From positions 221,866-285,865 of the forward strand of contig CAMDSH010000001.1 in the NCBI GenBank assembly GCA_945907045.1: a DNA stretch of 64,000 nucleotides, written 5' to 3'. A program made the position numbers and the translations under genes. The notes below the pieces were generated by a model that saw only the letters and a list, made by a program, of their open reading frames with translations, did not search any database and had not been told where the DNA came from. Origin of the DNA: Rhizobium sp. Q54 (lineage in GTDB: Bacteria > Pseudomonadota > Alphaproteobacteria > Rhizobiales > Xanthobacteraceae). This document shows, in pieces, positions 54,049-62,229 of this stretch. Each line of letters begins with the position of its first letter. Position 1 is the stretch's first letter.

Positions 54049-54219
54049 CTAGGTGCTCGCTGCTTCTAATTTTGCGGCCTCAACCAGATATTCCTCGGCC
54101 ATCAGCCGCAGGTCTCTTGCCGTTGTGAGGTCCATGCAGCTTCGCGAGAGCCGCTGACAGCGGCCGGCTTGCAGACGTAAGTAGGCGGGGCTCAATAGCT
54201 TCCCCAGGTCGTCGGCCAT
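54049..54219 (-). CDS. Small hypothetical protein (56 residues)
   Basis: A 56-residue frame from ATG 54219 to TAG 54049: begins MADDLGKLLSPAYLRLQA, continues CQRLSRSC and ends MAEEYLVEAAKLEAAST. The YLRLQAxRCxRLSRxCMDLxTARDL pattern is one I associate with many short rhizobial proteins of unknown function. It is entirely helical by appearance, with two cysteines. It lies between the dioxygenase and a terminator on the same strand. Confidence 0.65.
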   Translation of the reverse strand: MADDLGKLLSPAYLRLQAGRCQRLSRSCMDLTTARDLRLMAEEYLVEAAKLEAAST

Positions 54220-54256
54220 GCGGCCCCCGGATTAAGCCAATCCGATTTACGTTGAG

Positions 54257-54289
54257 AAAAAAGACCGGAGCGGCGAACAGCCGCCCCGG
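54257..54289 (-). terminator. Rho-independent terminator of the glycine-zipper gene
   Basis: Minus strand CCGGGGCGGC (54289-54280) pairs with GCCGCTCCGG (54274-54265, one G-T pair), loop TGTTC, followed by TC and TTTTTT (54262-54257). It lies 56 bases past the stop of the gene at 54345. Confidence 0.8.
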
Positions 54290-54344
54290 CTCGCAACACA
54301 ACATACGCTGGTTGAATGCTTGGCGCCATCGGTTCAGCGCCAAA

Positions 54345-54590
54345 TTAGCGCCAAGCGCAGCGGCGATAGCCGTCGCGATTGATCCAGCAATGGCGATGAT
54401 TGCGCCGGACGACGTCCGGGCCGCCAACCACGGCGCCGACAACGCCACCGACAATTGCGCCGGGAGGTCCTGCAATGACGGCGCCCGAGCCCGCGCCGAT
54501 GGCAACGCCTTCCAGCGTCCCGGCCTGGGCGGCGAAGGGCATCGCAACAAGCGTTAATGCGAGCATTCCTGCCTTGAGCATGGTGCGCAT
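54345..54590 (-). CDS. Small exported glycine-zipper protein
   Basis: The 81-residue protein has a signal peptide (about 1-23, AQA-GT), then a glycine/valine zipper (GVAIGAGSGAVIAG, IVGGVVGAVVGG) and an Arg/His/Trp-rich tail with two cysteines (HCWINRDGYRRCAWR). Similar short proteins with RHCWxNRxGxRxCxWR tails are common in rhizobia; they may sit in the outer membrane or act in envelope stress. A clear terminator follows. Confidence 0.75.
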   Translation of the reverse strand: MRTMLKAGMLALTLVAMPFAAQAGTLEGVAIGAGSGAVIAGPPGAIVGGVVGAVVGGPDVVRRNHRHCWINRDGYRRCAWR

Positions 54591-54683
54591 GAGAAATCTC
54601 CTTGGGTTAAATCACTGAAGTTACACTGCGCCGGATGCAGACCGGCTGCTCCGCGCCGTTGAAGAAATTATGCCGAGCCGGTC

Positions 54684-55400
54684 TCAGTAAATGATCGACG
54701 TGCGCAGATCGTAACCGCGCGGAGTGGCGAAACGCGCCGGTGTTGCGGGGCTGGGCACGGCAACTTCCGCGACGATTTCGCGATTGGGCAGCACGATGAT
54801 TTTGGTGCCGACATCGACGCGGCTGTAAAGATCGATCACGTCGGCGTTGAGCATGCGGATGCAGCCGCTCGAAACCTTTTGCCCGATCGTCGCCGGCATA
54901 TTGGTGCCGTGAATCCGGTAAATCGTTTCGCCGAGATAGATGGCGCGCGCGCCGAGCGGATTGCCTTCGCCGCCGGCCATCCAGCGCGCCAGATAAGGCT
55001 GTCGCTCGATCATCTCCTGCGGCGGCGTCCAGTCCGGCCATTCGGCTTTGCGAGTCACGGACTGCGCGCCGGACCAGGTGAAGCCCTCGCGGCCGACGCC
55101 GATGCCGTAGCGGATCGCCTTGCCGCCGCCGAGGACGTAATAGAGGTAGGTGTTGGCGGTATCGACGACGACGGTTCCAGCCGCGACATTGGCCGGATAA
55201 TCGACGACCTGACGATGCAGTTCGGTTGAAAGTTGAACGTCCGGCTCAGCCGCCGCTTCCATCGGAGCCTGATCGCGCAGCAACGCCCCCGCGCTGTCGG
55301 CGTAAGGCAACGGTCCGGCGGCGGCCGAGCCGATCCACAACGCCGCGCTTGCGGCGGTGAGGAATGCGGCAGGCATGCGTGTAGTGCGCTTGTAATTCAT
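54684..55400 (-). CDS. Exported L,D-transpeptidase
   Basis: The 238-residue protein has a signal peptide (about 1-28, ending AAA-GP) and a YkuD domain: VVVDTANTYLYYVLGGGKAI, GVGREGFTWSG, and the catalytic site HGTNMPATIGQ with VSSGCIRML (His and Cys). Such enzymes form 3-3 peptidoglycan cross-links and, in rhizobia, anchor outer-membrane proteins. AAAGGA lies 7 bases before ATG 55400. Confidence 0.93.
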   Translation of the reverse strand: MNYKRTTRMPAAFLTAASAALWIGSAAAGPLPYADSAGALLRDQAPMEAAAEPDVQLSTELHRQVVDYPANVAAGTVVVDTANTYLYYVLGGGKAIRYGIGVGREGFTWSGAQSVTRKAEWPDWTPPQEMIERQPYLARWMAGGEGNPLGARAIYLGETIYRIHGTNMPATIGQKVSSGCIRMLNADVIDLYSRVDVGTKIIVLPNREIVAEVAVPSPATPARFATPRGYDLRTSIIY

Positions 55401-55530
55401 TGGATTGTCCTTTGGAGGCGCATGACAAGTCCGCCGAAAGGATAAGGTTCCACGCCATCTGGATATTGCTCGCGAATAAGCCGCGAAATGCGCTAGACTG
55501 ATGAAGTCCGTGTTCCCTCTGAGAGTGGTT

Positions 55531-56283
55531 ATGGCGAGCGATCCAAAAAGCATCAAAGAAGACGCTCTCGAGACAGAAAATGCAGGCCTCCGCGAATTAC
55601 TGACCCAAGCCGGGATCGATGCCGCGCGCCTGCTCGCAAAGGCCGGTATCGATGCCACGGAGAATGAGGCCGCCAAGAAATTGCAGCGCCTGCTGCTGGA
55701 GGAATTGCATCATCGTGTGAAGAACACGCTGGCGACGGTGATCGCTATCACGTCGCAGAGTTTGCGGACTGCGGACAGTCTGGAGGATGGCCGTATTGCT
55801 GTCGATAGCCGCTTGTTCGCCCTTGGCCGCGCGCACGACCTGCTGCTGCAGGCAAACTGGACGGGCGCGAAATTAAGCGATGTCATTCACGCGGCCATCG
55901 AACCGTTCGATAGCGATGACGCTTCGCGCTTTGCCGTTCAGGACATCAATATCGAAATCGGCCCGGGGGCGGTGCTGCCGCTGACCATGTCGCTCAACGA
56001 ACTGTGCACGAACGCGGTGAAATACGGCGCGTTGTCCAACGCCACCGGCCGTGTCGAGATCGCATCGGCGTTCGATGAAAAAGCCGAGCGGCTCAAATTG
56101 ACATGGACCGAGCAAGGCGGCCCCCCGGTCAAAGAGCCGACCCGGCGGAGTTTTGGCACGCGCCTGATCAATCGCCTGGCCGACCAGCTGCGTGGCAAGG
56201 TTGAATTGAAATACGATCCTGCGGGCGTGGTGTACGAACTCAACGCTCCCTTAACCGCCCTGCAAGCTCGGCACGTAACGTAA
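55531..56283 (+). CDS. Soluble HWE-family sensor histidine kinase
   Basis: The 250-residue kinase has a short helical N-terminus with a near-repeat (LLTQAGIDAAR then LLAKAGIDATE), phospho-acceptor His61 in ELHHRVKN, N-box LNELCTNAVKYGALS, and the Trp-x-Glu of HWE kinases in LTWTEQGGPP, followed by SFGTRLI. No PAS, GAF or membrane segment is visible, so the input is unclear. HWE kinases commonly feed PhyR of the general stress response. ATG 55501 would add ten residues; GAGAG before 55531 favours the shorter form. Confidence 0.88.
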   Translation: MASDPKSIKEDALETENAGLRELLTQAGIDAARLLAKAGIDATENEAAKKLQRLLLEELHHRVKNTLATVIAITSQSLRTADSLEDGRIAVDSRLFALGRAHDLLLQANWTGAKLSDVIHAAIEPFDSDDASRFAVQDINIEIGPGAVLPLTMSLNELCTNAVKYGALSNATGRVEIASAFDEKAERLKLTWTEQGGPPVKEPTRRSFGTRLINRLADQLRGKVELKYDPAGVVYELNAPLTALQARHVT

Positions 56284-56318
56284 AGAGACCCTGCCCGAAA
56301 GCGGAAGCTCCGTGCCGG

Positions 56319-56507
56319 CTATTTTCTTTTCTTGGGAACTTTCTTTCCCTTCTTGCGGGCTTCCGAGAGGCCGATGGCGATCGCCTACTTGCGGCTTTTC
56401 ACTTTGCCGCCCTTGCCGCCTTTACCGCTTCTCAGCGTTCCTTTTTTGCGCTTCTTCATGGCGCGCCTCACGTCCTTCGATGCGCTGCGCGAATATTTCC
56501 GGGCCAT
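56319..56507 (-). pseudogene. DUF6496-like small basic protein interrupted by an amber codon
   Basis: Minus-strand reading from ATG 56507 gives MARKYSRSASKDVRRAMKK, a Gly/Lys linker and VKSRK, then TAG at 56387-56385, then in the same frame AIAIGLSEARKKGKKVPKK to TAG at 56319. I recognise the whole as the short rhizobial DUF6496 family, in which the stop position is normally Gln (SRKQAIAIGLSEARKKG), so one C-to-T change of CAG explains it. AAGGAG six bases before the ATG and an EcfG-type promoter are intact. Recent decay, read-through or a sequencing error are all possible. Confidence 0.8.
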
Positions 56508-56536
56508 AGCTCGCTCCTTCTGCTGTCTTCACGGCT

Positions 56537-56561
56537 AACTGCCGGAAAAAGACATAGTTCC
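56537..56561 (-). promoter_or_regulatory. EcfG-type promoter before the DUF6496 gene
   Basis: Minus strand GGAAC (56561-56557), 17 bases, GTT (56539-56537), ending 30 bases before the ATG at 56507. Spacing and placement are as expected for a sigma-EcfG promoter; the base before GTT is A instead of C. Confidence 0.5.
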
Positions 56562-56605
56562 GCGCGAGCGGCGGCGGCTGAGACGGCATTCGCCGTTCAG
56601 GCATC

Positions 56606-58108
56606 TCAGAAAAAGTCGAAATACTCGCTCTGCTCCCACTCGGTCGAGTCGTCGCCGGGGGACTTGAGGCCCATGCTTTCAAGGTAGCGCGTGAAACGCC
56701 CCGCCTCATTGCGCTTGAGCTTGAGGAAGTAGTCGATGAACACATCGCCAAGTTGCGCGCGGAACATGGCGTCCTTCTCCAGCGCATCGAGCGCTTCGAG
56801 CAGGCTTTTCGGCAGCGGCGTGCGGTTCGCCGCATAAGGTTCATCGTCCGGCGCGCCGGGATCGAGCTTGTGCGCGACGCCATCGAGTCCGGCCGCGATC
56901 TGCGAGAGCATGAACAGATATGGATTGGCAGCGGGCTCGCCGACGCGGTTTTCCAGCCGCGTTGCGGGATCGTTAGCGCCGCCGAGCACGCGGATCATCA
57001 CGCCGCGGTGGTCGTGGCCCCAGGTGGCGCGGTCGGGCGCCAGCGAGTTGGCGCGGAAGCGGCGGTAGCCGTTGACGGTCGGCGTCGCAAACGGCGTCGC
57101 GGATATGGCGTATTTCATCAGCCCGCCGAGAAAGTTTTTTCCCATCGGTGAGAGCAGCGCGCCTTCCGCGCTCGGCATGAATAGATTACGCCCGTTCTTC
57201 GCGTCGACGACGGATTGATGCAGGTGCCAGCCGCTGGAGTAATAACCCTTGAGCGCCGGGCGGGCCATGAAGGTTGCGAACAATCCCATGCGCCGGCAAA
57301 CTTGGCGCGTTGCCGTGCGGAACAGCACCATGTTGTCGGCGGCTTCCAGCGCGGGGCGCGGCGCGAAGGTGCATTCGATCTGGCCTGGCCCCCACTCGTT
57401 TTCGATCGAGCGCAGCGGCAGGCCCAATTTTTCGTAAGTTTCCGCCAGCGCGGAAATAGCGCCTTGCATCAGGTCAGTGTTGGTTTCGGAGTGGTAGGAA
57501 TATCCCGGCTCGATGGGGAAAGTCTTGATTGCCTGCCCGCGCATGCCGGGGGCGCCGACATTTTCCGCGCTCAGGTGATCCTCGGCCAAACGAAGCAGAT
57601 ACCACTCGACCTCCAATCCGACGACGAAGTCCATTCCCTGCTCGCGCAGGCGCTGCAGCTGCTTTTTCAAAAGCTGCCGCGGCGAGAAATGAAACGGCAC
57701 GCCGCTGACGAAATATTCGTCGCACAAGATCCAGCCGATATCGGGCGCCCACGGCAGCACGCGAAATGTTGCGGGGTCGGGAACGATGGTGAGGTTGGGC
57801 GAGCCGGTCATTTCGGCGAGGCCCATGCCGCCGCCGCGCGTGAACGAGGCGAAGGTGCGTGCGCCGGCGGAATCCAGCGTCGTGGTGGCGACGTTGATGT
57901 TGTAGCCGTTCGTCAGCGCGCCGATGAATGCCGGAATGGTGAGCGTCTTGGCGCGCGATGCGCCGTGCGGGTCCGCCCAGGCGAGCCGGATCAGCTTGAG
58001 CTTGTCCTTGACGACGCGGCGCTCCAACGCGTCCGCTTGCCGCTGCTGTTCGGCGCTCCACAAGCCGTGCTTGCGGACGAATCCGGTAGTCACGCGTTTT
58101 GCCGGCAT
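56606..58108 (-). CDS. Glutamine-synthetase-family ligase
   Basis: The 500-residue protein has the GS beta-grasp and catalytic domains: VVGLEVEWYLL (metal Glu), ENEWGPGQIECTF, GWHLHQSVVD (ATP/metal His), NGYRRFRANSLAP and RLENRVGEPAANPYL. It diverges from GlnA and looks like the gamma-glutamylpolyamine or related gamma-glutamyl-amide synthetases, or an uncharacterised relative. No amine-catabolism genes flank it, so the substrate cannot be set from context. Confidence 0.85.
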   Translation of the reverse strand: MPAKRVTTGFVRKHGLWSAEQQRQADALERRVVKDKLKLIRLAWADPHGASRAKTLTIPAFIGALTNGYNINVATTTLDSAGARTFASFTRGGGMGLAEMTGSPNLTIVPDPATFRVLPWAPDIGWILCDEYFVSGVPFHFSPRQLLKKQLQRLREQGMDFVVGLEVEWYLLRLAEDHLSAENVGAPGMRGQAIKTFPIEPGYSYHSETNTDLMQGAISALAETYEKLGLPLRSIENEWGPGQIECTFAPRPALEAADNMVLFRTATRQVCRRMGLFATFMARPALKGYYSSGWHLHQSVVDAKNGRNLFMPSAEGALLSPMGKNFLGGLMKYAISATPFATPTVNGYRRFRANSLAPDRATWGHDHRGVMIRVLGGANDPATRLENRVGEPAANPYLFMLSQIAAGLDGVAHKLDPGAPDDEPYAANRTPLPKSLLEALDALEKDAMFRAQLGDVFIDYFLKLKRNEAGRFTRYLESMGLKSPGDDSTEWEQSEYFDFF

Positions 58109-58198
58109 GCCGAGCCTCGTTTCACCGCAAGATCATAGCAAAACAAAAGCCGGCGGCGCAGTGATGCACGGCCGGCTTAATTTTGAATACAACGAAGT

Positions 58199-59077
58199 TT
58201 ATTCGCTGATGGTTTTCACGACACTGGAGACCGGACGGGCATTTTCCATGCCGCCGCCGATTTCCTTCATCACGATCTGATTGTATTCCGGAAGCGGCTG
58301 GATCGGGGTTTTGCCCTTCACTTGCACGATCTTGTAACCGCCGGCCTTGAGCTTCTCCAACAGCTGTTCCGCGCCGCGCGCGGTGGCCTGCTGGAAGTCA
58401 TGCATCAGCACAATGCCCTTGCCGCGCTTCTCCAGCCGCTTCATCACCGACGCGATCACCTGCTCCGGCTTGCGCATCCTGAAGTCGAAGGAGTCCATGT
58501 CGGTCGAGAACATCGCGACGTTGCGGTCGGCAAGATATTTCATCATTTCGGGAGGATGACGCAGCGCCGGGAAACGGAAGAACGGATCCACCGGGCCGCC
58601 GAGCGCGATCGATACCGCGCTGATGCCCTTTTCGATCTCGTCCTTCGCCTCATCGAATGTCTTTGCCGATAAATCTTTATGACCCCAGGTGTGGCTGCCG
58701 ATGGTGTGGCCGGCCGCCGCGACCTGCTTGAGAATTTCCGGATGCCATCCGGCGTGTTTGCCGATCACGAAGAACATCGCTTTGGTGCAATGATTGGCGA
58801 GCGCCTTGAGCACGGACGGCGTGTTGCCGGGCCACGGGCCGTCGTCGAAGGTCAGCACGACCTCTTTGTCGCGCAGGAAGTCGTAGGCCTTAAAGTGTTC
58901 GAAGCCGAAGCCCGGGCCGCCGGCGGTGTCGATCTCAACGACGCGCGAGACGCCGAGCGCGTTGGGATTGCCGGGGCAGGCCGTGGCTGCAGCAGCGGTG
59001 GGCGCATTCTGAGCGAGTGCTGTGCTGGCCGCCAAAGCGGCTGAAATCACGACTGCAAGCCGTATCGCCGTACGCAT
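58199..59077 (-). CDS. Exported polysaccharide deacetylase
   Basis: The 292-residue protein has a signal peptide (about 1-22, ALA-QN) and a NodB domain: VLTFDDGPWPGNTPSVLKAL (catalytic Asp and metal Asp), HTIGSHTWGHKDLS (metal His pair S/T-H-x3-H), FRFPALRHPPEMM and VLMHDFQQAT. It probably deacetylates an envelope polysaccharide or peptidoglycan. GGAGG precedes ATG 59077. A TTAA-N7-TTAA box lies about 75 bases upstream, hinting at CtrA control. Confidence 0.92.
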   Translation of the reverse strand: MRTAIRLAVVISAALAASTALAQNAPTAAAATACPGNPNALGVSRVVEIDTAGGPGFGFEHFKAYDFLRDKEVVLTFDDGPWPGNTPSVLKALANHCTKAMFFVIGKHAGWHPEILKQVAAAGHTIGSHTWGHKDLSAKTFDEAKDEIEKGISAVSIALGGPVDPFFRFPALRHPPEMMKYLADRNVAMFSTDMDSFDFRMRKPEQVIASVMKRLEKRGKGIVLMHDFQQATARGAEQLLEKLKAGGYKIVQVKGKTPIQPLPEYNQIVMKEIGGGMENARPVSSVVKTISE

Positions 59078-59150
59078 ACTTTCCTCCATGCCCACAATGG
59101 GTTACGGCCAGTCGAATTGAGTACAAAACCCGCTGGCGATGTGTACCGCA

Positions 59151-59165
59151 TTAACCTTCCATTAA
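59151..59165. promoter_or_regulatory. Candidate CtrA binding box (TTAA-N7-TTAA)
   Basis: TTAA at 59151-59154 and TTAA at 59162-59165 with a 7-base spacer, followed by CC, is the canonical CtrA site. A GANTC (GAGTC, 59172-59176) is 6 bases away. It lies between the deacetylase (minus) and the SCO cluster (plus), nearer to the former. Confidence 0.5.
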
Positions 59166-59239
59166 CCGTATGAGTCAACGCGAAGCGCTCATGCGCGAGA
59201 AATCCCCGTGTAATCTTGGCTTTTATGGTTAATGCGGGT

Positions 59240-59283
59240 GCCAATATGGAGCGAATATGACGCCAATATTGGGCGAATAAGCC
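59240..59283. repeat. Two-copy 22-bp tandem repeat
   Basis: GCCAATATGGAGCGAATATGAC (59240-59261) is followed at once by a second copy (59262-59283) that matches at about 18 of 22 bases. The 22-base period is two helical turns. It lies upstream of the small membrane protein and SCO genes and could be a paired regulator site. Confidence 0.55.
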
Positions 59284-59357
59284 CGGTTGCCGCAGGTTAC
59301 AATCGGTCATATTTGAAACGAGAGCATCGGCCGCTACCGGTCAGGATCAACGATACA

Positions 59358-59519
59358 ATGCCCATGAGCGTCACGAGTTCCGCACGTATCTCCTTGCCGC
59401 TGGCGGCACTAAGCGCCGTCATTGCGATGTTGCTCGCGGGGACGCTGGCGCTGTGGGGCTACTACGGCACCGCGGTGTTCTTCGAGATGTTGCGCGCGGG
59501 CTGGGCGGCTTGCTTCTGA
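59358..59519 (+). CDS. Small single-pass membrane protein before the SCO gene
   Basis: The 53-residue protein (start at ATG 59358 or three codons on at MSVTSS) has one membrane helix (about 15-36) and a C-terminal YYGTAVFFEMLRAGWAACF. I associate this tail with small proteins found next to cytochrome-oxidase accessory genes in rhizobia. It is 19 bases ahead of the SCO gene. Function unknown. Confidence 0.7.
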   Translation: MPMSVTSSARISLPLAALSAVIAMLLAGTLALWGYYGTAVFFEMLRAGWAACF

Positions 59520-59538
59520 TGCGTGAAAGCCTTTTGCG

Positions 59539-60138
59539 ATGACGGCCCGCACGTCCCGTTTGCTCCTTGTGATTTCCGCGTTCCTCGCCGGGCTCGTGCT
59601 TTTTCTCGGCGTCGTTCTATTCATGAGCGGGAGTGGAACGCTGCCGGCAATCCGCTCGGCGGTTGCCATCGGCGGGCCGTTCCAGCTTATCGACCAAAGC
59701 GGCCGCGCGGTGACCGAGCAGGATTTCAAGGGGCGTCCTTTTTTGGTGTTCTTCGGCTTCACCAATTGCCCCGATATCTGTCCGACGACATTGTTCGACG
59801 TCTCGGAGGTCATGCGCGCGCTTGGCCGCGATGCCGACCGTACGGCGGCGCTGTTCGTCACCGTCGATCCCGAACGCGACACGCCGGAAAAGATGAAGGA
59901 TTATCTTTCGAGCTTCGATCCGCATCTGCGCGGGTTGACCGGCGATCCCGCCGCCATCGCGGCTGCGGAAAAAGCCTATCGCGTCTATTCGAAGAAAATT
60001 CCGACAGACGGCGGCGGCTACACCATGGATCACACCGCGATCGTGTATCTGATGGACAAGCAGGGAAATTTCGTCGCGCCGTTCAATCTCAAGCGCCGGC
60101 CCGAGGAATCGGCTGCCGATTTGCTGCGCTATCTGTAA
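59539..60138 (+). CDS. SCO1/SenC-family copper chaperone
   Basis: SCO proteins deliver copper or reduce cysteines for the CuA site of cytochrome c oxidase. The 199-residue protein has an N-terminal membrane anchor (about 7-29), a thioredoxin-like fold with copper-binding FTNCPDICPTTL (CxxxC), VTVDPERDTPEKM and the copper ligand His in YTMDHTAIVYLMD. The 3' end overlaps the convergent glycosyltransferase by ten bases. Confidence 0.94.
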   Translation: MTARTSRLLLVISAFLAGLVLFLGVVLFMSGSGTLPAIRSAVAIGGPFQLIDQSGRAVTEQDFKGRPFLVFFGFTNCPDICPTTLFDVSEVMRALGRDADRTAALFVTVDPERDTPEKMKDYLSSFDPHLRGLTGDPAAIAAAEKAYRVYSKKIPTDGGGYTMDHTAIVYLMDKQGNFVAPFNLKRRPEESAADLLRYL

Positions 60139-62096
60139 TTGCGTCCGGCGCTATTGCGCACGCTCTCCATCCGCGATGTGCGCGCCAGGCCGTGGTTGGT
60201 TTTCTCCCAGCGGTAGGGTTCGCGCACGAGCTGATAGAGCGCGCGCCAGGCCGCGAGCGAGAGCAGCAGCCAATGGACCGGCGTAAACAGCAGCACCCAG
60301 CTCGTCGATAGAAGCCCGCGCCGGAAAAGCCCGACGCAGCCGAGAAACGCCGACGTCAGATAGCCAATTACGACACTAAAGCCGTAAAGCCCCGCCATCA
60401 TGGCGACCGAGGTGCCGTCGCTCCACATCGGCGCGCCGGTGGAGAGCGCGTAGATGAATCCCGCGACGAACAGCGGATGCACCAGCGCGGCGAGCACATT
60501 GCCGCCGACCATGAGTTGAAATGTGAAAAACGCGGGTAGGCCGAGATCGCGCAGTAGCACCGCCGGCTGGCGCATGTGAACGATCCAGGTTTGCATCCAG
60601 CCTTTGAACCAGCGTGTGCGCTGGCGCAGCCACGCGCCAAACAGCGCGGGAGCTTCCTCGTAAGTCGTCGAGTCGATGACGCTTGAGCGGTATCCGAAAC
60701 GCGCCAGACGCATGCCGAGGTCGGCGTCTTCGGTAACGTTGTAGGCGTCCCATGCGCCGATCCCGCGCAAGGTGGCCGTGCGAAAATGATTGGACGAGCC
60801 GCCAAGTGGCAGCGGCATCCGCAGCGCCGCGAGACCGGGAAGAAACACGTCGAATTGTCCGGCATATTCCGCCGTATAAAGTCCGGCGAGCCAGCTGTCG
60901 GCGGTGTTGTCGATGGTGAGGCAGGCTTGCACGCAGGCAAGATCGTCATCGGCGGCGTGGAATGTATCGAGCGCTCGCCGGAGCTGATCGGATTCCGGGC
61001 AATCCTCGGCGTCATAAACGACGGTGAAAGTGCCGCGCGCGAATGGCAAAGCGGCATTGAGTGCCTTCGGCTTTGTGCGCGGTCCGAACCCGGGCGCGAC
61101 GATAATTTCGAATGGCGGTCCTCGATTAAGCCATGCGATGGCGGTGCGGGTTTCCTTGTCGTCGGCCTCGACCACCAGCTTGATGTCGAGCTTTTCGAGC
61201 GGGTAATCGATCCGCTCCAGCGCCGCGACAAGTTGTTCAACGGAGGCCGACTCGCGATAGAGCGCGGCGATGATCGTGTAGACCGGAAGTTCGTCATCGC
61301 GCAGCCGCCGCGACGGCGTTGAGCCCGGCAGTTCGATGAAGATGCCGGTGAGCCGCAGCGCCATCCACGCCAGGAACACGATGGTCAGTATGACTTCGAA
61401 CGCCAGCATGGCCTGTACCGGTGCTATCACCAGCCATGCGAGGATCAGCAATCCGATCGTGACAGCGGGGGCGAGCGATGTGCGCAACCTTGGCGGCGCG
61501 GCCGACATCATCGGCCACATCGTGCCGAGCGCCTGCGTTGCGCGCCGGCCGAGCGTGTTGCCGCCGTGATGGAACACGAACCGTTGCAGCCGCTCGCTCG
61601 AGGTGAAGCGAAACCGCCGCGCTAAATTCGGGTTCGATGCGATCAGGTCTATCAGCTGGCGGACATCGCGCGGGGAGGTGACCAGCAGCAGTGCGCCGTT
61701 ATGGTTGAGCGGAAGTATTCCTGCGGCGACCGACTCGATCAGGCGCTCATCGGAGAGCGGACAATATTCGCGGCGAACGTCCTTGAAAGTTTCGAACCCG
61801 ATGCCGAGTTCGTTCGCCAGCGCGCGTAAATAAGTTTCTTCGCTTAAGATGCCGGCGCAGATGAGTACCCGGTCCGCGCTCACGCCCACTTCGAAAGCGC
61901 GATGCTCGGCCGCCGCGATGATATCGGGCGGCAACAAATGGCGCACGCAATCGATTTCCGGATAGAGCGAAGGCTCGCGGCCGGCATCGGATTCCGCAGA
62001 TTGAAAAGGGAAAGGAACGATCGAGGGGACGGCGCTCTCGCGCAGGTCCGCTTCGATGCGATCGAGCATCGCTTCATACTGCACGCCGAGCGACAT
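60129..62096 (-). CDS. Family 2 glycosyltransferase with a MshEN-like N-terminal domain
   Basis: The 655-residue protein has a soluble N-terminal region (about 1-185) whose centre, LICAGILSEETYLRALANELG then GILPLNHNGALLLVTSP, resembles the GSPII_E_N/MshEN fold. Membrane segments (about 210-250) lead into a GT2 domain with VVEADDKET, VYDAEDCPESDQL (Asp-x-Asp region), TEDADLGMRL and RQRTRWFKGW (Q/RxxRW), then about four C-terminal helices. It should polymerise or transfer a sugar across the inner membrane. MshEN domains can bind cyclic di-GMP; conservation of that site is uncertain here. Confidence 0.85.
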   Translation of the reverse strand: MSLGVQYEAMLDRIEADLRESAVPSIVPFPFQSAESDAGREPSLYPEIDCVRHLLPPDIIAAAEHRAFEVGVSADRVLICAGILSEETYLRALANELGIGFETFKDVRREYCPLSDERLIESVAAGILPLNHNGALLLVTSPRDVRQLIDLIASNPNLARRFRFTSSERLQRFVFHHGGNTLGRRATQALGTMWPMMSAAPPRLRTSLAPAVTIGLLILAWLVIAPVQAMLAFEVILTIVFLAWMALRLTGIFIELPGSTPSRRLRDDELPVYTIIAALYRESASVEQLVAALERIDYPLEKLDIKLVVEADDKETRTAIAWLNRGPPFEIIVAPGFGPRTKPKALNAALPFARGTFTVVYDAEDCPESDQLRRALDTFHAADDDLACVQACLTIDNTADSWLAGLYTAEYAGQFDVFLPGLAALRMPLPLGGSSNHFRTATLRGIGAWDAYNVTEDADLGMRLARFGYRSSVIDSTTYEEAPALFGAWLRQRTRWFKGWMQTWIVHMRQPAVLLRDLGLPAFFTFQLMVGGNVLAALVHPLFVAGFIYALSTGAPMWSDGTSVAMMAGLYGFSVVIGYLTSAFLGCVGLFRRGLLSTSWVLLFTPVHWLLLSLAAWRALYQLVREPYRWEKTNHGLARTSRMESVRNSAGRNYR

Positions 62097-62229
62097 ACGC
62101 CCCCCGCGAACGCGCTACAGCTGAAAGCCTAGTGCAGCCTTGCGCGGCGCGCGAGCGGGATTCTCAAAATTGCGGCATCGTGCCGCTCGCATGGTGGCAA
62201 CGCGCGCCCACCAATGCTAAATGAGGAAT

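Noticed and set aside
55429..55451. GGAAC on the minus strand before the L,D-transpeptidase as a fifth EcfG promoter
   Set aside because: Neither 16 nor 17 bases downstream is there a GTT; the sequence reads CTTG, so the -10 is missing.
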